Shown piece by piece: positions 25,039-37,720 of a DNA stretch of 64,000 bases (position 1 is its first letter; every line of letters starts with the position of its first letter). The stretch is from the NCBI GenBank assembly GCA_034190875.2, contig CM067343.1, forward strand, positions 40,993,116 to 41,057,115, given 5' to 3'. Position numbers and translations under genes: made by a program. The notes under the pieces are model-generated. The model was given only the letters and a program-made list of their open reading frames with translations, had not been told where the DNA came from and did not search any database. The stretch is from Urechis unicinctus (Eukaryota; Annelida; Polychaeta; Xenopneusta; Urechidae).

Positions 25039-27213
25039 TGTGGCCTATTCTGACAAATTTATCTATCCTATTCGCGGTTTATAGTTGTGAATAGATAATA
25101 CACTTAATATGGTTTGCCAACCGCTGTATAGTGGAACTGAAGGACGAGTTGAAGAGCCGGTAATGTTATTTTTACGGACGCTACTTGCTGGGCGCCGGGG
25201 ATATTTGTTAGTTTAAGTTCCAGTCATATATTTACTTATTGACGCCTGGTATTTCATCCTTGGCTATAAAAATCCTCATATCGGGTATATATCTTATTCA
25301 GAGCCTCAGTGAATTTTATACCCAGTTTACTCCGTCTTGAAACATAATATTGGTTGAAATGTATTTCTTACTTTGAACCGTTTCTGAGCAAATGAATGCC
25401 ACTCTCACGTTGCAAACAAGATTAAAGCTAGGTTTCAAAATTGCTGGCGTGGATGTTGCAGCCTACAAGAAAGTCACGTACCTCTGAATAGGGCATATAC
25501 ATCTACAGACCATTGTTTTGGCTGATAGAAGAAACGTATTATGTTAAACACAAAACAATGGACAGCATTCAGTTCAATTATGACTGATTTTTCAAAATAG
25601 TGACCGTGCAAATAAGCCATTTTACTCTCCTTCTCATCGAATTTGAGAAAGTTAGAGCACAAATAATTAACAACCTAACGACGAACCTTAGAGCTCCTCA
25701 AAGTTATAAGATACGATGGATGGTTTTAGGAAAGAAAATGTCTAGTTATTATGTACAGAAAACGACAAATTATGATAGGCAGCGATGTCATTAATCAAGC
25801 AACTTAAGTGCTCAACCAAGCACCCAATTTGAAACCCTATTATTGTCATTTTAATCTTCAAAGACGAAAAGCTGTTTATCATTGTGTACCTGCAGCTTCA
25901 AAGCTGAAAACTTTTTAAGGGATCTTCTTCCTCTTTGTCCACTTGCTTCTTCCTATCTGGGTTCGTACTACGGCGTCATCCGATTAACACACGTTACTCG
26001 TCAGCTTAGCTAGCACTCTTTATGGATCAGTTAATCTATGTGGTAACCTAAGTTAAAAATATTCAAGCTTGAAGTATTGATTGCTCTATCCTCTTCGGCC
26101 GAGGTTTGAAGATGAATGAAGAATAGCAAGTTAAGGCACGCATAATATTCGCGTGATAGTAGATCAGGTCTGCGTCATTGCTGCGGCAAGAAATCGTAAT
26201 GGTGTCTTACATTATGCATCATTTGGGCAGTCGTTATTACCTGCACTCGTGTGTAACTTTTCCAACATAATTTGCCTCTTCATTATTACTGTCAATTCTT
26301 TCCATAATGTTCGTCTTTATTCAAGCCCAATATGAGCTTAGAATAATTACTTGTTCAGTTTCGATCGAGTCAATAGCGTTTATTCTGTGTACAATGTCAC
26401 GTAGCATGTGGGAAAAGCCGCTACCATGTTGTCTCGTAAAAAATGCTTACTGCTAATTACACTGAATTACAATTAGAGATCATGTCAGGTATTGACTAAG
26501 ATATATGATATGCGATCTCCAGACTGACAACTGTAATATAATTATATTCAACTTAAAGTCATGATGCGTCTACTTATTCGTGTCTAAAAACGGTCATATT
26601 TATTATCATGACAGGCTGTCCTACAGTGCACGTTTTTCAGTGAAAGGTAAAGTAGATTGTGGTTGTCAGGCGTGCCCAATGCGCTGATGGATTGTTATGA
26701 AATTGGATGCAACGAATGGTTTTGCAGATGCGTCGTCTTAAAGATTCCTATATTAAAGGCTCTTTGTTTTCATTCGTAAATTGGCTACAATTCTGCTCCG
26801 CAATAGGGACATAAATTTAAATTTACAGCGAATTTAGCATGATGTGTGGATGCTATGCGGGATTGCATCGTCGCTGATCAGTCAGATTTTGGATAGCCAA
26901 GACAGGGAATCATTTATAGCTATGCTGCAACAATAATTCTAGAAATCACAAATGTAGGCGGAAGGATACGATAACTATAGCGTCTGGTCATCTACGTCTC
27001 TGCAAGTTTTGTTTTATGAATCGATCACAGTAACGTTAACATGATCATACTCATCCAGCTGGTTAGCTTTCGAATGCATAAGTGAGGATTTGGGTTAGTT
27101 GGTAACGGTGCGGTGCCAATTTGCAGCATACAAAAGAAAACAATTTGCTTGACAGAACGAAATCTTTGTATCGCTTGTTATAGCGCTCTTTCAGATATGC
27201 TAAGCAAGATGAC

Positions 27214-27621
27214 AAGTATTGCTGTGGAGAGGTATGGCGTCACTGGAATTGACCCAGGGCGGCCAATACAAGAGGTACAAAGTCGTCCTTAAGGCGATGC
27301 AGAACTCCTGTAGCATCGGCTCTGCCACCTGGGTGAGACACACCAGAAACAAAGTTTGTGGCAAAAGACCTGCCACAACGGCTCGACGTACTTCAAGCAA
27401 CGCCGCACTGACCGGAAGAAAGAGCGGAGGAGAGCACAGCACTCAGCGGCATTGAACCTAACGCCATCAGACGACGACTTTGTCTGCCCTGACTGCCAGA
27501 TGAGATGTCGGTCTAGGATCGACCTCGGCAGTCATCGTAGACACATTCATCCTCATCCTCACTAGGAGGCAGCAAGGAAAGAGATCCGTCGAAGACGACG
27601 GCTCAGTGCATCAATCAATGG
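27214..27621 (+). mobile_element. LINE fragment in Y-C
   Basis: The same insertion, at the same site and orientation, as in Y-B, so it was inherited through duplication of Y and not inserted again. Relative to B it lacks about 45 bases between GGCGTCACTGG and CAGGGCGGCC, removing the LLYGELEDG motif. Y-D has nearly the same deletion. The 3' end reads TGCATCAATCAATGG. Confidence 0.85.
27259..27565 (+). pseudogene. LINE reverse transcriptase, C-terminal remnant (C)
   Basis: One frame encodes GGQYKRYKVVLKA followed by an intact GSATWVRHTRN (the Trp that is a stop in Y-B). A 2-base loss near 27,355 shifts the frame, and the second frame runs KTCHNGSTYFKQRRTDRKKE to the CPDCQMRCRSRIDLGSHRRH finger, ending at the TAG at 27,563-27,565. 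The Gly in the usual R-I-G-L core is Asp here. B and C together show which changes are copy-specific decay. Too little remains for activity. Confidence 0.85.
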
Positions 27622-29572
27622 TCAATGTTTAGAATTAACGGGAGAGATTGATATAACTTGTGAACTCACCATTGTACTGGGCTAATGTCAATCTGGGAAT
27701 AGAAAGCTATAAATATATATTAAATATTATCTGCGTTTTGAAGAACTGAGCCGGCATAAAATCAAGAGATTCGATCCTTTCAGACCGGATATTTCATTTG
27801 CTATATGCATTCAGCATGTTCAAGTTGGGCGTTATCTAGTATGGATTCGGTGAAATTGTGGTATGACCTAGGTTAAGTGCCTTTGTAGTGTCACAACTGC
27901 ATTCTTCGTCACGTTTGGCGCTTGAATTTAGTCATTCTGACCTTTATGTAAATTTAAGTATTGTAGTACGTTTATCTTTTACATGAATTCGATTGCTCTG
28001 GTAACATTATGCCGGAACAATATTTCGGTTTTAACCTAGCATTATTCTAAACGAAGGTTAAGGTTTGATATAAATAACAGATAGTGTTGTTTTCTTGGTT
28101 TTTAATTACTTGTTATCACAATAGGCAATATCTAGCTTTACTGGTAATTACATACGCTACACAATTTAGCCTGAATATTACTCTACTGCTAATAACATGG
28201 TTACCGACACGGTTTTCAAAAATAATTTAAGCAATTATTTGTCTCAGAAAGGTATTCTCAGTTGGTATGTCGCCTGATGATGACTAATTTTAATGTGTGG
28301 TTAACTAAGAACGACTCGTATTTTGTGTTAAGCATCACATTATTGAACTGCTGATACGTATAAGCTTTACCTTCTTTTCATTGGGATAATATTCATGCAC
28401 AGAATGATTTATCCCACCCTTATAAAAGCGCAGTAGCTCGAGCCATTTAGATCCAGTGTTTTCAGCGCTTATATCAAGTAAATATGCACCTGAACGGCAC
28501 ACTATCACGCGAGTGCCATACTGCGGCGGGAAAGTCGGTTATTACAAAATACAGCATGTATTGATAGTGTTCTGTGCTTATTAATAGTAACCGCTGAACC
28601 AGCAGTCCCGGTTTGACATTTTGGCCATTCAGTCAAGCCTTTGTAATTGACCCTGCTAATTCTTATGCGCAGTTATGACAGGATCCGGTGCGTCAACCAA
28701 ATGATGTACATATGCTATTCACACCTATCTATCAAACGAAGCACGACAAGCCACTGGGCATGTTTGAGAATAATACGACTTAATGATTTATGTTATTTTC
28801 TCGTAATTCACCATATTTACACGCTATCATATTCAGATAAATTACAAGTTAAATGGCGAAAAAGTGCCTGAAACAACTATTTAACAAGACATGAGCAGAA
28901 TATTTCATCGAGACCTTTATCAGCAAAATTGGGATGATAAAGTAGAATAAATCCACGCAATGACCTCAAATAGGCAGCAATGTCAAGATATAACCACACG
29001 AGCAATAAGCGATCAATAAGATGATTGACAATGGAATGTACAACCATGCCACTGATGATTATATCAGACGTACTCTTATTAATACGCTGCTAGTGTAGCT
29101 GTCGTAATAAAACACAGCTGCTTCTTTTTTTCTAATGGTAGGACATGATGAATCGGATACATCAATGTCGGAAATGTCCTAATAGACGGTTATTAGAGAT
29201 GTGTGTATGTCTACCACTGTTTACATTTACTAACATCATTATATAGATAAACAAGTATCGTTGTCTCACATATTGAATCAATGACTGTGTTTATGAGACC
29301 TGCAATTTAATGTGGTGCTATAACAACACAATTAAATGTCTATCTATCTGCCCGCCAATTTACACGACGTGAAGGTGCATCGGGTGGCACTTTTTGGTAA
29401 AGCATATTACAATTTACTTATCACACATAGAGCATGTCCCCAAAATCCAATTGCAATAGCATATATCAGCTATATGGGATCTGTAAAGCTGAAGAGCGGT
29501 CGCGTGGTATGGCTTTTTGAGTAATATTAGGTCTGCTTAAATCGAATAGTCCCTGCAACAAACATTAGAGTC

Positions 29573-30092
29573 TGTATAAGCCACGTAGCCAACTACGCAT
29601 ATACAAGTATAGAATTTGTTTTCTTGACAACAACGGGCACCACGAAATAGAACCTGTCTGTGAATATGCATGATTTGAAATTCATCTCTCAATTAAATAA
29701 AAATCGTGCAAGATGTTGTGTTCAATACATGTTTAAAATTCGATATTCTTATGGTGGGCACACGTTATATTGAATAAAGACAATGACTGACGCGTAAAAA
29801 CAGCTTACTAAAATAATATCTACAGAAGCACATACTTCATTTGCGTAATGATCCTTATGGTGATGATATAATCATATTAGGCACATAAAGTGCAACCACG
29901 AGTTATCCACGTAGCCAACAGATATACAAGTACACATGTTGGTGAAATGGCACCACGAACTGAACCCTTTTCAATGCTGCATGATTGATTAAAGTCTCTA
30001 AAAAAATTTGCAAATTGTTGTTCATAAACGATAGATTCATATGTATGATATTGAATAAAGACGATGCGCTTCATATGTCTAAACAGTAACTC
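29573..30092. repeat. Local tandem duplication of the Y-C tail, ~315 bp
   Basis: Words from 29,573-29,790 recur about 315 bases on. CCACGTAGCCAAC then ATACAAGTA at about 29,582 recurs at 29,910. GGCACCACGAA then GAACC at 29,637 recurs at 29,949. ATATTGAATAAAGAC at 29,767 recurs at 30,048. The copies are diverged and have small indels. The duplication immediately precedes the (AT)n cluster at 30.2 kb. Confidence 0.75.
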
Positions 30093-30224
30093 TTTCACGT
30101 GAATAATCTACTGCTCTTGATATCGAAGCGTTTAATCTGGTTATATATTAACGTACAAGTATATTTAAAATTATCTATAAATAGATTCATATATATGAAT
30201 ACATGCGAATACGCACACATAAAA

Positions 30225-30287
30225 GTATTAATATATATATATAGATATATGAATATATTTATATATATATATATATATGTACACATA

Positions 30288-30326
<39 letters not shown>

Positions 30327-30393
30327 TTTGTACACAGAAGGGATATATATATATATATATATACATTATACAGAGATAGGCATATACATAATT

Positions 30394-30438
<45 letters not shown>

Positions 30439-30493
30439 GGAAACATATATATATACATTATACATATATATATAAACATATATATATATATAT

Positions 30494-30558
<65 letters not shown>

Positions 30559-30562
30559 TATA
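30225..30562. repeat. (AT)n-rich compound microsatellite
   Basis: Imperfect TA runs broken by GTACAC, TTTTGTACACAGAAGGG, TACATTATACAGAGATAGG and GAGAGGGAAAC stretches, ending in a purer run at 30,497-30,554. The interruptions themselves recur (TACATTATACA near 30,362 and 30,457), so short segments were duplicated within the tract. The Tyr-Ile repeat open frames here on both strands are artefacts. Such tracts can extrude cruciforms and are error-prone in assembly. Confidence 0.95.
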
Positions 30563-33355
30563 TGGGATGTTTCAGTACTACGTGGTTGACTGCACGGTAT
30601 TTTAGAATCCTACGATGTATTGGCGTGCATACAGCGGTCATTTTGCTTCCTACGCTTGACCGACAAAGATGAATCATTTAATTGAAGCAGCCCTTGTGAG
30701 AAAGGTGAGATTACCCATGACACTCATCACCAAGCTATGATGTAAGCTACGTTCACCACTGATCCATTTCGATCAGTTTCATAACCACTCGTCCATTATA
30801 TTTCCTTAGCATATTCAATCAGAGTTGGATTTGGAAGTGATCATATATAATAACGCTCGATTAACGCCATAATTATGGTGCCAAACGTTGCGCACTTACT
30901 TACAATAAACAGATCGCTGTCTGGTGATGTTGCCTGCCAGGTAAAGCGAAGATATTGGACAAGCACAGAGTTCTTCACATATTACGGCAAAATCTTCATT
31001 ATGAGCATTTGACCGCACTCACAATAAACAGCAAGTGCGTTTCGATCCGGCTCGATTTCGAAAGCTATCCCTCTACATTAATAAATACCTGTACAATGTA
31101 TGTTCAACACATATCGAAAACGTGATGTCCGTTTTATATATAAAACAACTGATACTGCACACGGGTCGAAAATCGCAGGGATACAGGTGAGTAAATTGTC
31201 GTGCAAATGTGGTACCGGTTGAACGTTCTCTGGAGTGGCACATGCATCGTAACGCATGTATACTTTTATGTTTAAGTTATTGTTTCAAAATGTTGGTTGC
31301 TCTAACCTCAATATATTTGACCACTGATCAGCATAATTTATTGTCTCACGGATAGCATTGGCGTATGAATTATCGCGTGTGGTTTTCACAACATTCACTA
31401 CACTGTTGTTTGCGGGTGATTACATACGGGTCTGCTGTATCAGTCGACCAACATCAAACGGTTTATAAGCGGCTATGGTTTGCTGGGTAATGTGCACACA
31501 AATAGTAGCATTGTAAGGTACATTCTCACGAGACGCACGTCGTCTGCTAATAATCTGGAATGCATAAGACGTACGTCAACTAAATGCGGAGCATTTACTG
31601 TATGATATGCGCCGGGTTGATTTATTCGCAACGTCAAATTAAGCATGAGGCACTGGGCATTCTCAGAGTCTCAAGAAAGACATTTAAATTGGTTCCGGTG
31701 TTACTGACTTATTCATATATTCGGACGGGAATCGACTAATGCAATACCAGCAGTCGTCCAGAACATGACAGAGCTTCTTTAGTGTTATTACGAAACACAA
31801 TATATTTCATGCTATGGATTAGTCATAGGCCATATGAACACTGCCCAAGGAAAACTGAACACTTGCATGCTTAGCCAGCGTACTTTCGGTTCAAGGTGTC
31901 GCTCACACGATTTCAATAGTGTTTTAAAAACGCTAGTTTATGTATATTTACCAGGCAATTGTTGATGAATATGTATCTATGCACCTCATGATACAGCTAC
32001 GATATCATTCATACAAATGTGTAAAGGATAGCGGATTTTGGCTTGGCTCTGGACTCTAAATTAAATACAAACATAGTGAAGATGCGGCTTAAAGTAGGTT
32101 TGCAATACAGTATCATTTTTTCCACTGGGTTTAATCCCTGTTATGACCTGATACAAATTGGAGAAGAACGTGCTCAATCAGGCGGGAAATTGCTGCAAGT
32201 TATCGCCAAACTCTGAGCCATATACGACAAAGGCTATCAGTCCAAGTAATGAATTGTCCTCGGTTTCGAAGATTAATAATGCTTTTTACCATGGCTCATC
32301 GTTACACAAATGATTGCTCGAGACTAATGTGTTCACTTACAGAAGTGCTCACATTGATCCAAAGGTTCAATGCGAGGCGGGTCCAACTTTCTGTTTGGTT
32401 GGGAAATATCGATGAGAAAACTGACATAACATTTTGTGCCTCCAAGGCAATAGCGCACAATCGCCAGCGTTGAGCATAGTAGCGTTACAATATTTCGGGA
32501 ATATAATACAGTGCATCCCTTTAATGCTATATGTTAAGGGTTCACTTGTCATAGGACGACCAGTTTGATCAACATTCTATTGAAACGGTCATACACCCAA
32601 TATAGCCATGTACTAAGGACCATTATTTCGCGAATATGCAACACTGATACCAAGCAGCGTCTGGCGTCCTGTTTTGCTAAGCACAGACCCTCAACATGTT
32701 CCGTATAACACGTGTATGACTCATCCAATGGGCGATAAAGCTTATTTTGGTGAGCTATGGTGAAGCGTATTGGTTGAAATGTCTAATCGACCAATTAATC
32801 CAACGCCAATTAATAGCTAGCAATCAATCATTCCGACTTATCTGTCATCCGAGCGGCTCTATTGTATGTATTCAAAGCTTACGGCCAGCTCTAAACCCGG
32901 GTATCTAAGTATTTGGTACATGGTCAGTTTGGAAGAAAAACAGGCCAGCAATTTACGAGCAGTGGTATTTTTGACTCGGTCACAATTTTGGTATGATGGC
33001 ACTCGGGGTCAATAATAATGCATTTGGTGAATGACGATCCACATAGATATAGATACATTTGCTTCTTAAGTTCAACATACTTCAGCCCGACTAGATGCGC
33101 CAGCACGACAAAAAAAAAGGGACATGAACAACGTCACTTCCTTCACTTCAGTAGTTTTGGACACACACTAGAACAATATCAAAGCAGCAAACATAGCAGG
33201 CATGCAATCACATTACCTTTCTAAACCCAATTACGTACGAGCCCGAACAATTTATTCGTTAATCAAGACAACCTGATTGACTATTACATGCTATTACCGT
33301 TGCAATTATTAGGGGTTTTTTAGCTCCAGAGTGGTACTTTTATGCACACATATAT
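30563..33355. other. Unassigned A+T-rich sequence between (AT)n tracts
   Basis: About 2.8 kb with no convincing match to X or Y and no open frame above 74 codons. I see no gene, RNA or mobile element. It may be very old array sequence or an unrelated spacer. Confidence 0.5.
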
Positions 33356-34359
<1,004 letters not shown>

Positions 34360-36330
34360 CCTCGTATGATGCATACCATCGGAATACGTTGTATGGGGAG
34401 GTATCTCTTGTATGGTTGATTATTCATTACCTTATATGGAGACGGTTAAGCCAATTCTAGCGTATTTAAGACCCACAAAAGGTATCAAATCAATACCCCC
34501 AGTGAGTCAGTTGTCTCTTGACTGTAAAGCGTTGAGGCTCAAATCATAGGCAACGAGAACATTGCTCTATGGCTGTGCTAACCCAGGAAAGCATTAACCC
34601 GCCCCATGACTTCTTATTGCTCTTTGTGGCTATTTGAATTTACTCTTACCTACGTAACAACCACACAAAACCGCACCCATATAATCAAACATCCTACTGT
34701 AGTCTGGTATTTGCTCATATAAGATCAATCAAAACCGCTTTTGCCAACCTGCCCCTGTAAGTAGTGCCACGACATGCATATTGTCTGGATGCTCCAAGAC
34801 TGCCCGAGGAAAATAGGGTTTCCATATATTCAGCGGTAAAGATGTTCTCGCAAATGTACGAGTATCTCGTAGCAGACAATGCTTCAACAAATACTGGGAT
34901 CATTATTGGCTTCGCATTGGGCCCCAGGTATGTAGATCAATAGAATTGAGCCGCAATTTGCACTACCGAATCAATCAACTATGATGAGCCAAACATACTA
35001 AAGATGTAAAGTATAGCCACTTGTACTTCCCTTGTTTAGTTCTGCACCAAACTTCATTTAAGTAAGATTTTATTGACATTAAAGTAGTTCAATTAATGAA
35101 CTTCGATATATATTAAACGAGAAGCAATCTAATATAAGTTATTGTCAATTTCCAAGCCTAAGGCTTGATTTGGTATTAAAACTGACCCTTGAAAAACTCC
35201 GTCGAATATATGTAGCTCTTTACTCACGTTAGATATAATAACGTGGATAATAGAGGCACGCAGCAAGGCAGTATTATCTTATTGTTGAAACTATGAGCCA
35301 AGCTTATATTCTGTAGTGGCTTTATGCAATCCACATGCAATCATGATCAACGCATTAAAAGACGAGATCCTGGCTCAATTGGGCATTTATAAGAAATTAT
35401 AAGTCTAGTTTGCGTATAATGATAAAGATTCCTTACTTTTACAGTTTCATACGTCTGATATGTTTAAGTTGTGTTCATGTACCTAAATATTTGGATTTGC
35501 GAAGTACGATATGAAGCATATTTATCTTTAAAACCAAGCAGTAAGTAATGACTCACTTCCTTAACATGTCGCTGCATGGTACAAGTATTTAGGATTGCAT
35601 GTTAGGGGTCGTGAAGTGCGGCGCGACTGATTTACAAAACCCTTATCCATGCCAAAAAATATCCCTGTTGATTCAAATATCAAAAATCATGGAAAATAAA
35701 ATACAGGCAATTTGAGCAATAGCAATAAGAATTGCGCGGGCTAAACTAGGGAGTAATTTGACGATCTATATATTGTGCCAGATAAGCCATTTAAATAGCC
35801 CGCGCAATGATTTCGTGGAATCTGATTAACTCGTAAAATACACAGCACTAGAGGTAGACATCCATGATTGCATGTTGGATCGCCGTAAAAAGAGCAATCT
35901 ATCCTCACCTGGCTTTATTTACTTTATCAGCCATTTGCTCCAGACTATTTATTTCGTAATCCTCTAGATTGCATGTGTTATTCGTCCGAATATACAGAAT
36001 GAATAATCCAAATCAAATTTGCATTGGAGGCTGTTGAATACAAACGGTTTTGTGTATAGACGCAATTTTGAATCTCAATGCTAGTTGCTTTCTTCTCAAT
36101 AATCATCGATAGGAGAGACGAATTTAATCCTCCAAAGTAAGGCTAAAGTTTGTCACAGAAGTAGCCTGTTTACTGTGGATGCGGTTTGAAGCTATTAAGC
36201 CGATGGTTCAGGTCAGAATTTGATATTAGTTTTAGCTTGATCTGACTCTTAACGGTCGGATGTGAACAAGATTAATGGATGTTTGTGGCGGTGGTTTTAC
36301 AGACGGCTGCATGCCAGCAATATTAGTTTC
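34360..36330. repeat. Old, diverged and shortened X copy (E)
   Basis: Collinear but degraded resemblance to X. 34,470-34,700 matches X1 3,820-4,060 (for example ACTCTTAC-TAC-T and CTGGT-TTTG). 34,735-34,820 matches X2 54,215-54,300 (CAACCTGC--CTGT-AG-AGTGCC and ATTGTC--ATGC). 36,330 onward matches X1 11,110-11,220. About 1.6 kb here spans what occupies nearly 7 kb in X2, so much has been lost. 35,690-36,310 is paired with 45,880-46,590 in another old copy. No coding potential is seen. Confidence 0.6.
35731..35808. other. G+C-rich inverted repeat, 13-bp perfect arms
   Basis: ATTGCGCGGGCTA at 35,731-35,743 is the exact reverse complement of TAGCCCGCGCAAT at 35,796-35,808, with a 52-base A+T-rich spacer. 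In the related sequence at 45,940-46,010 the inner part is recognisable (ATAAGCCATT) but the arms are not kept. The G+C-rich arms stand out against the background. They could be terminal repeats of a tiny element or a chance palindrome. No function is shown. Confidence 0.55.
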
Positions 36331-37720
36331 ACTGAATCCCAACTGATCGCCAAATGACAATATTTTCTGACCCATTGGTTTTGATTGGATCGCCTTTAGC
36401 ATTTGTTTAGCCGGCATCATGGTGACTTCTACGTTATTCTGACCCCCTAATGCGTGACCTATCTCCGGCGTGCAGTTATGCGGATAATGGTTAGTCGATC
36501 GTTGTATAATTGAACCGATGGACAAGTTAGAGATTTGAATGGGAGATATATATACGCTTCTTGCTGGGGGTTGGGTGTATTTCTAGGTTTAGTTCCGGCC
36601 ACATATAAACAAATTACCCCATCTTATTTTATCCTTGGTAATAAACCATCCGTCTATCTGGCTTAGAGACGCTATCAAAAATCTATATTTAAATGCTAAT
36701 CCGAATTTTATTGTTTCCGGATATTGATATAGCTGCATCTTAGTAAGTGTCTCAGTGAATTTAATGCCTCGTTAACTCTGTTGTCTTGCAATTTATGATG
36801 GAGATTGACGTTTACCTGACTACTTGATAAAGCACAATATTGGTTAAACTACATGGCGTTATATGAGATTTTCCCAGCCAAATGAATGTTTACAATTTTA
36901 GATTAAAGCCTTTATAGCATTGAAGAATGAGATTCCCACAGCAGGGAAGAATGAAACTGCTGTAGAACACTACTGTACTATTAATATCACTTATAGAATA
37001 GAAATTTACCTGTTATTGTCTACAGAAAACTTTGGCTTTAACCAAGCGCCTCAAGAGCCTAATCAAGCGGTCATTGTGCAACCTATTACGCTATTTTAGA
37101 CTTTAAAGACGAGGCATCTGTTCAATCTAGTTTGCCAAAATTCATCGGGAGCAGAGAAGACGGCATTTCCGTAGGAATTATATTCCGCCTAGCCTATCTG
37201 CTTTGTCTTTTATGGGGTTTTTACTGCGATGTCAATCGTTACAAGAATAGTTAAAATGCAGTTTTAGCAGCCGAATCAGCGTAGCAATCTCCCAGTATCA
37301 GTTGCAGCCTGTCGATTTTACACACCAGGCAAAACTATTCTAACAGAAGTATCCACCTCGGACTAGGTAATAGCATTGCCGTTGCTTGAAGATAAATCGG
37401 GTTTATGTATTTGTTGCAACAAGCATTCAGTACAGGTTTTTTCTACATAACACATCAAACAATATGCATGAATGGTTCAACTGTTAGAATTATAGCACAC
37501 ATTCGGTTTCCAACAGGTCAAAGACCGCTGCATTTAAAAATATCTCTTGTTTTTGTTAATAAAGACTTTACAATGCAGAAAGCACCTAAATCAATTATGT
37601 TTGATAGGAATCATATTCTCAACTTTAACGCGAAACTATCCAACTGTGAAACGTGAAGTACCTCAATGTTCAGCTTCACTACTTTGCAGGAATCCTGGAA
37701 CAGCCATGAGTGATATTTGA
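36330..37720. repeat. Old, diverged start of a Y block (E)
   Basis: 36,330-36,440 resembles the last 110 bases of X (ACTGAATCC, GACAATATTTTC-GAC, GTGAC-TCTACGT). 36,480-36,650 resembles the Y start (CGCTTCTTGCTGGGGG, GGTTTAGTTCC-G-CACATAT, TTTATCCTTGG-A-TAAA). 37,020-37,160 matches 12,110-12,215 (AACCAAGCGC, TTTAAAGACGA, CAAAATT). 37,340-37,400 matches 12,358-12,395. The order agrees with Y-A, so this is a real X-to-Y junction of an older copy. Confidence 0.7.

Larger units (their letters stand above)
25039..29837. repeat. Long repeat block Y, copy C
   Basis: About 4.8 kb. Its 5' end shares variants with A (TTGCTGGGCGCCGG and GACGCCTGGTA). It has lost about 575 bp present in B (18,555-19,130), with the join at about 26,510, so it has no G-tract. 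It carries the LINE fragment at 27,214-27,621 with an internal deletion also seen in D. The tail diverges near 29,700, and the last good match is GCACATACTT at about 29,837. Confidence 0.87.

Noticed and set aside
30095-30677. Tyr-Ile repeat open frames over the (AT)n cluster (and again at 33,320-33,670)
   Set aside because: TATA-type repeats lack stops; low-complexity artefact on both strands.
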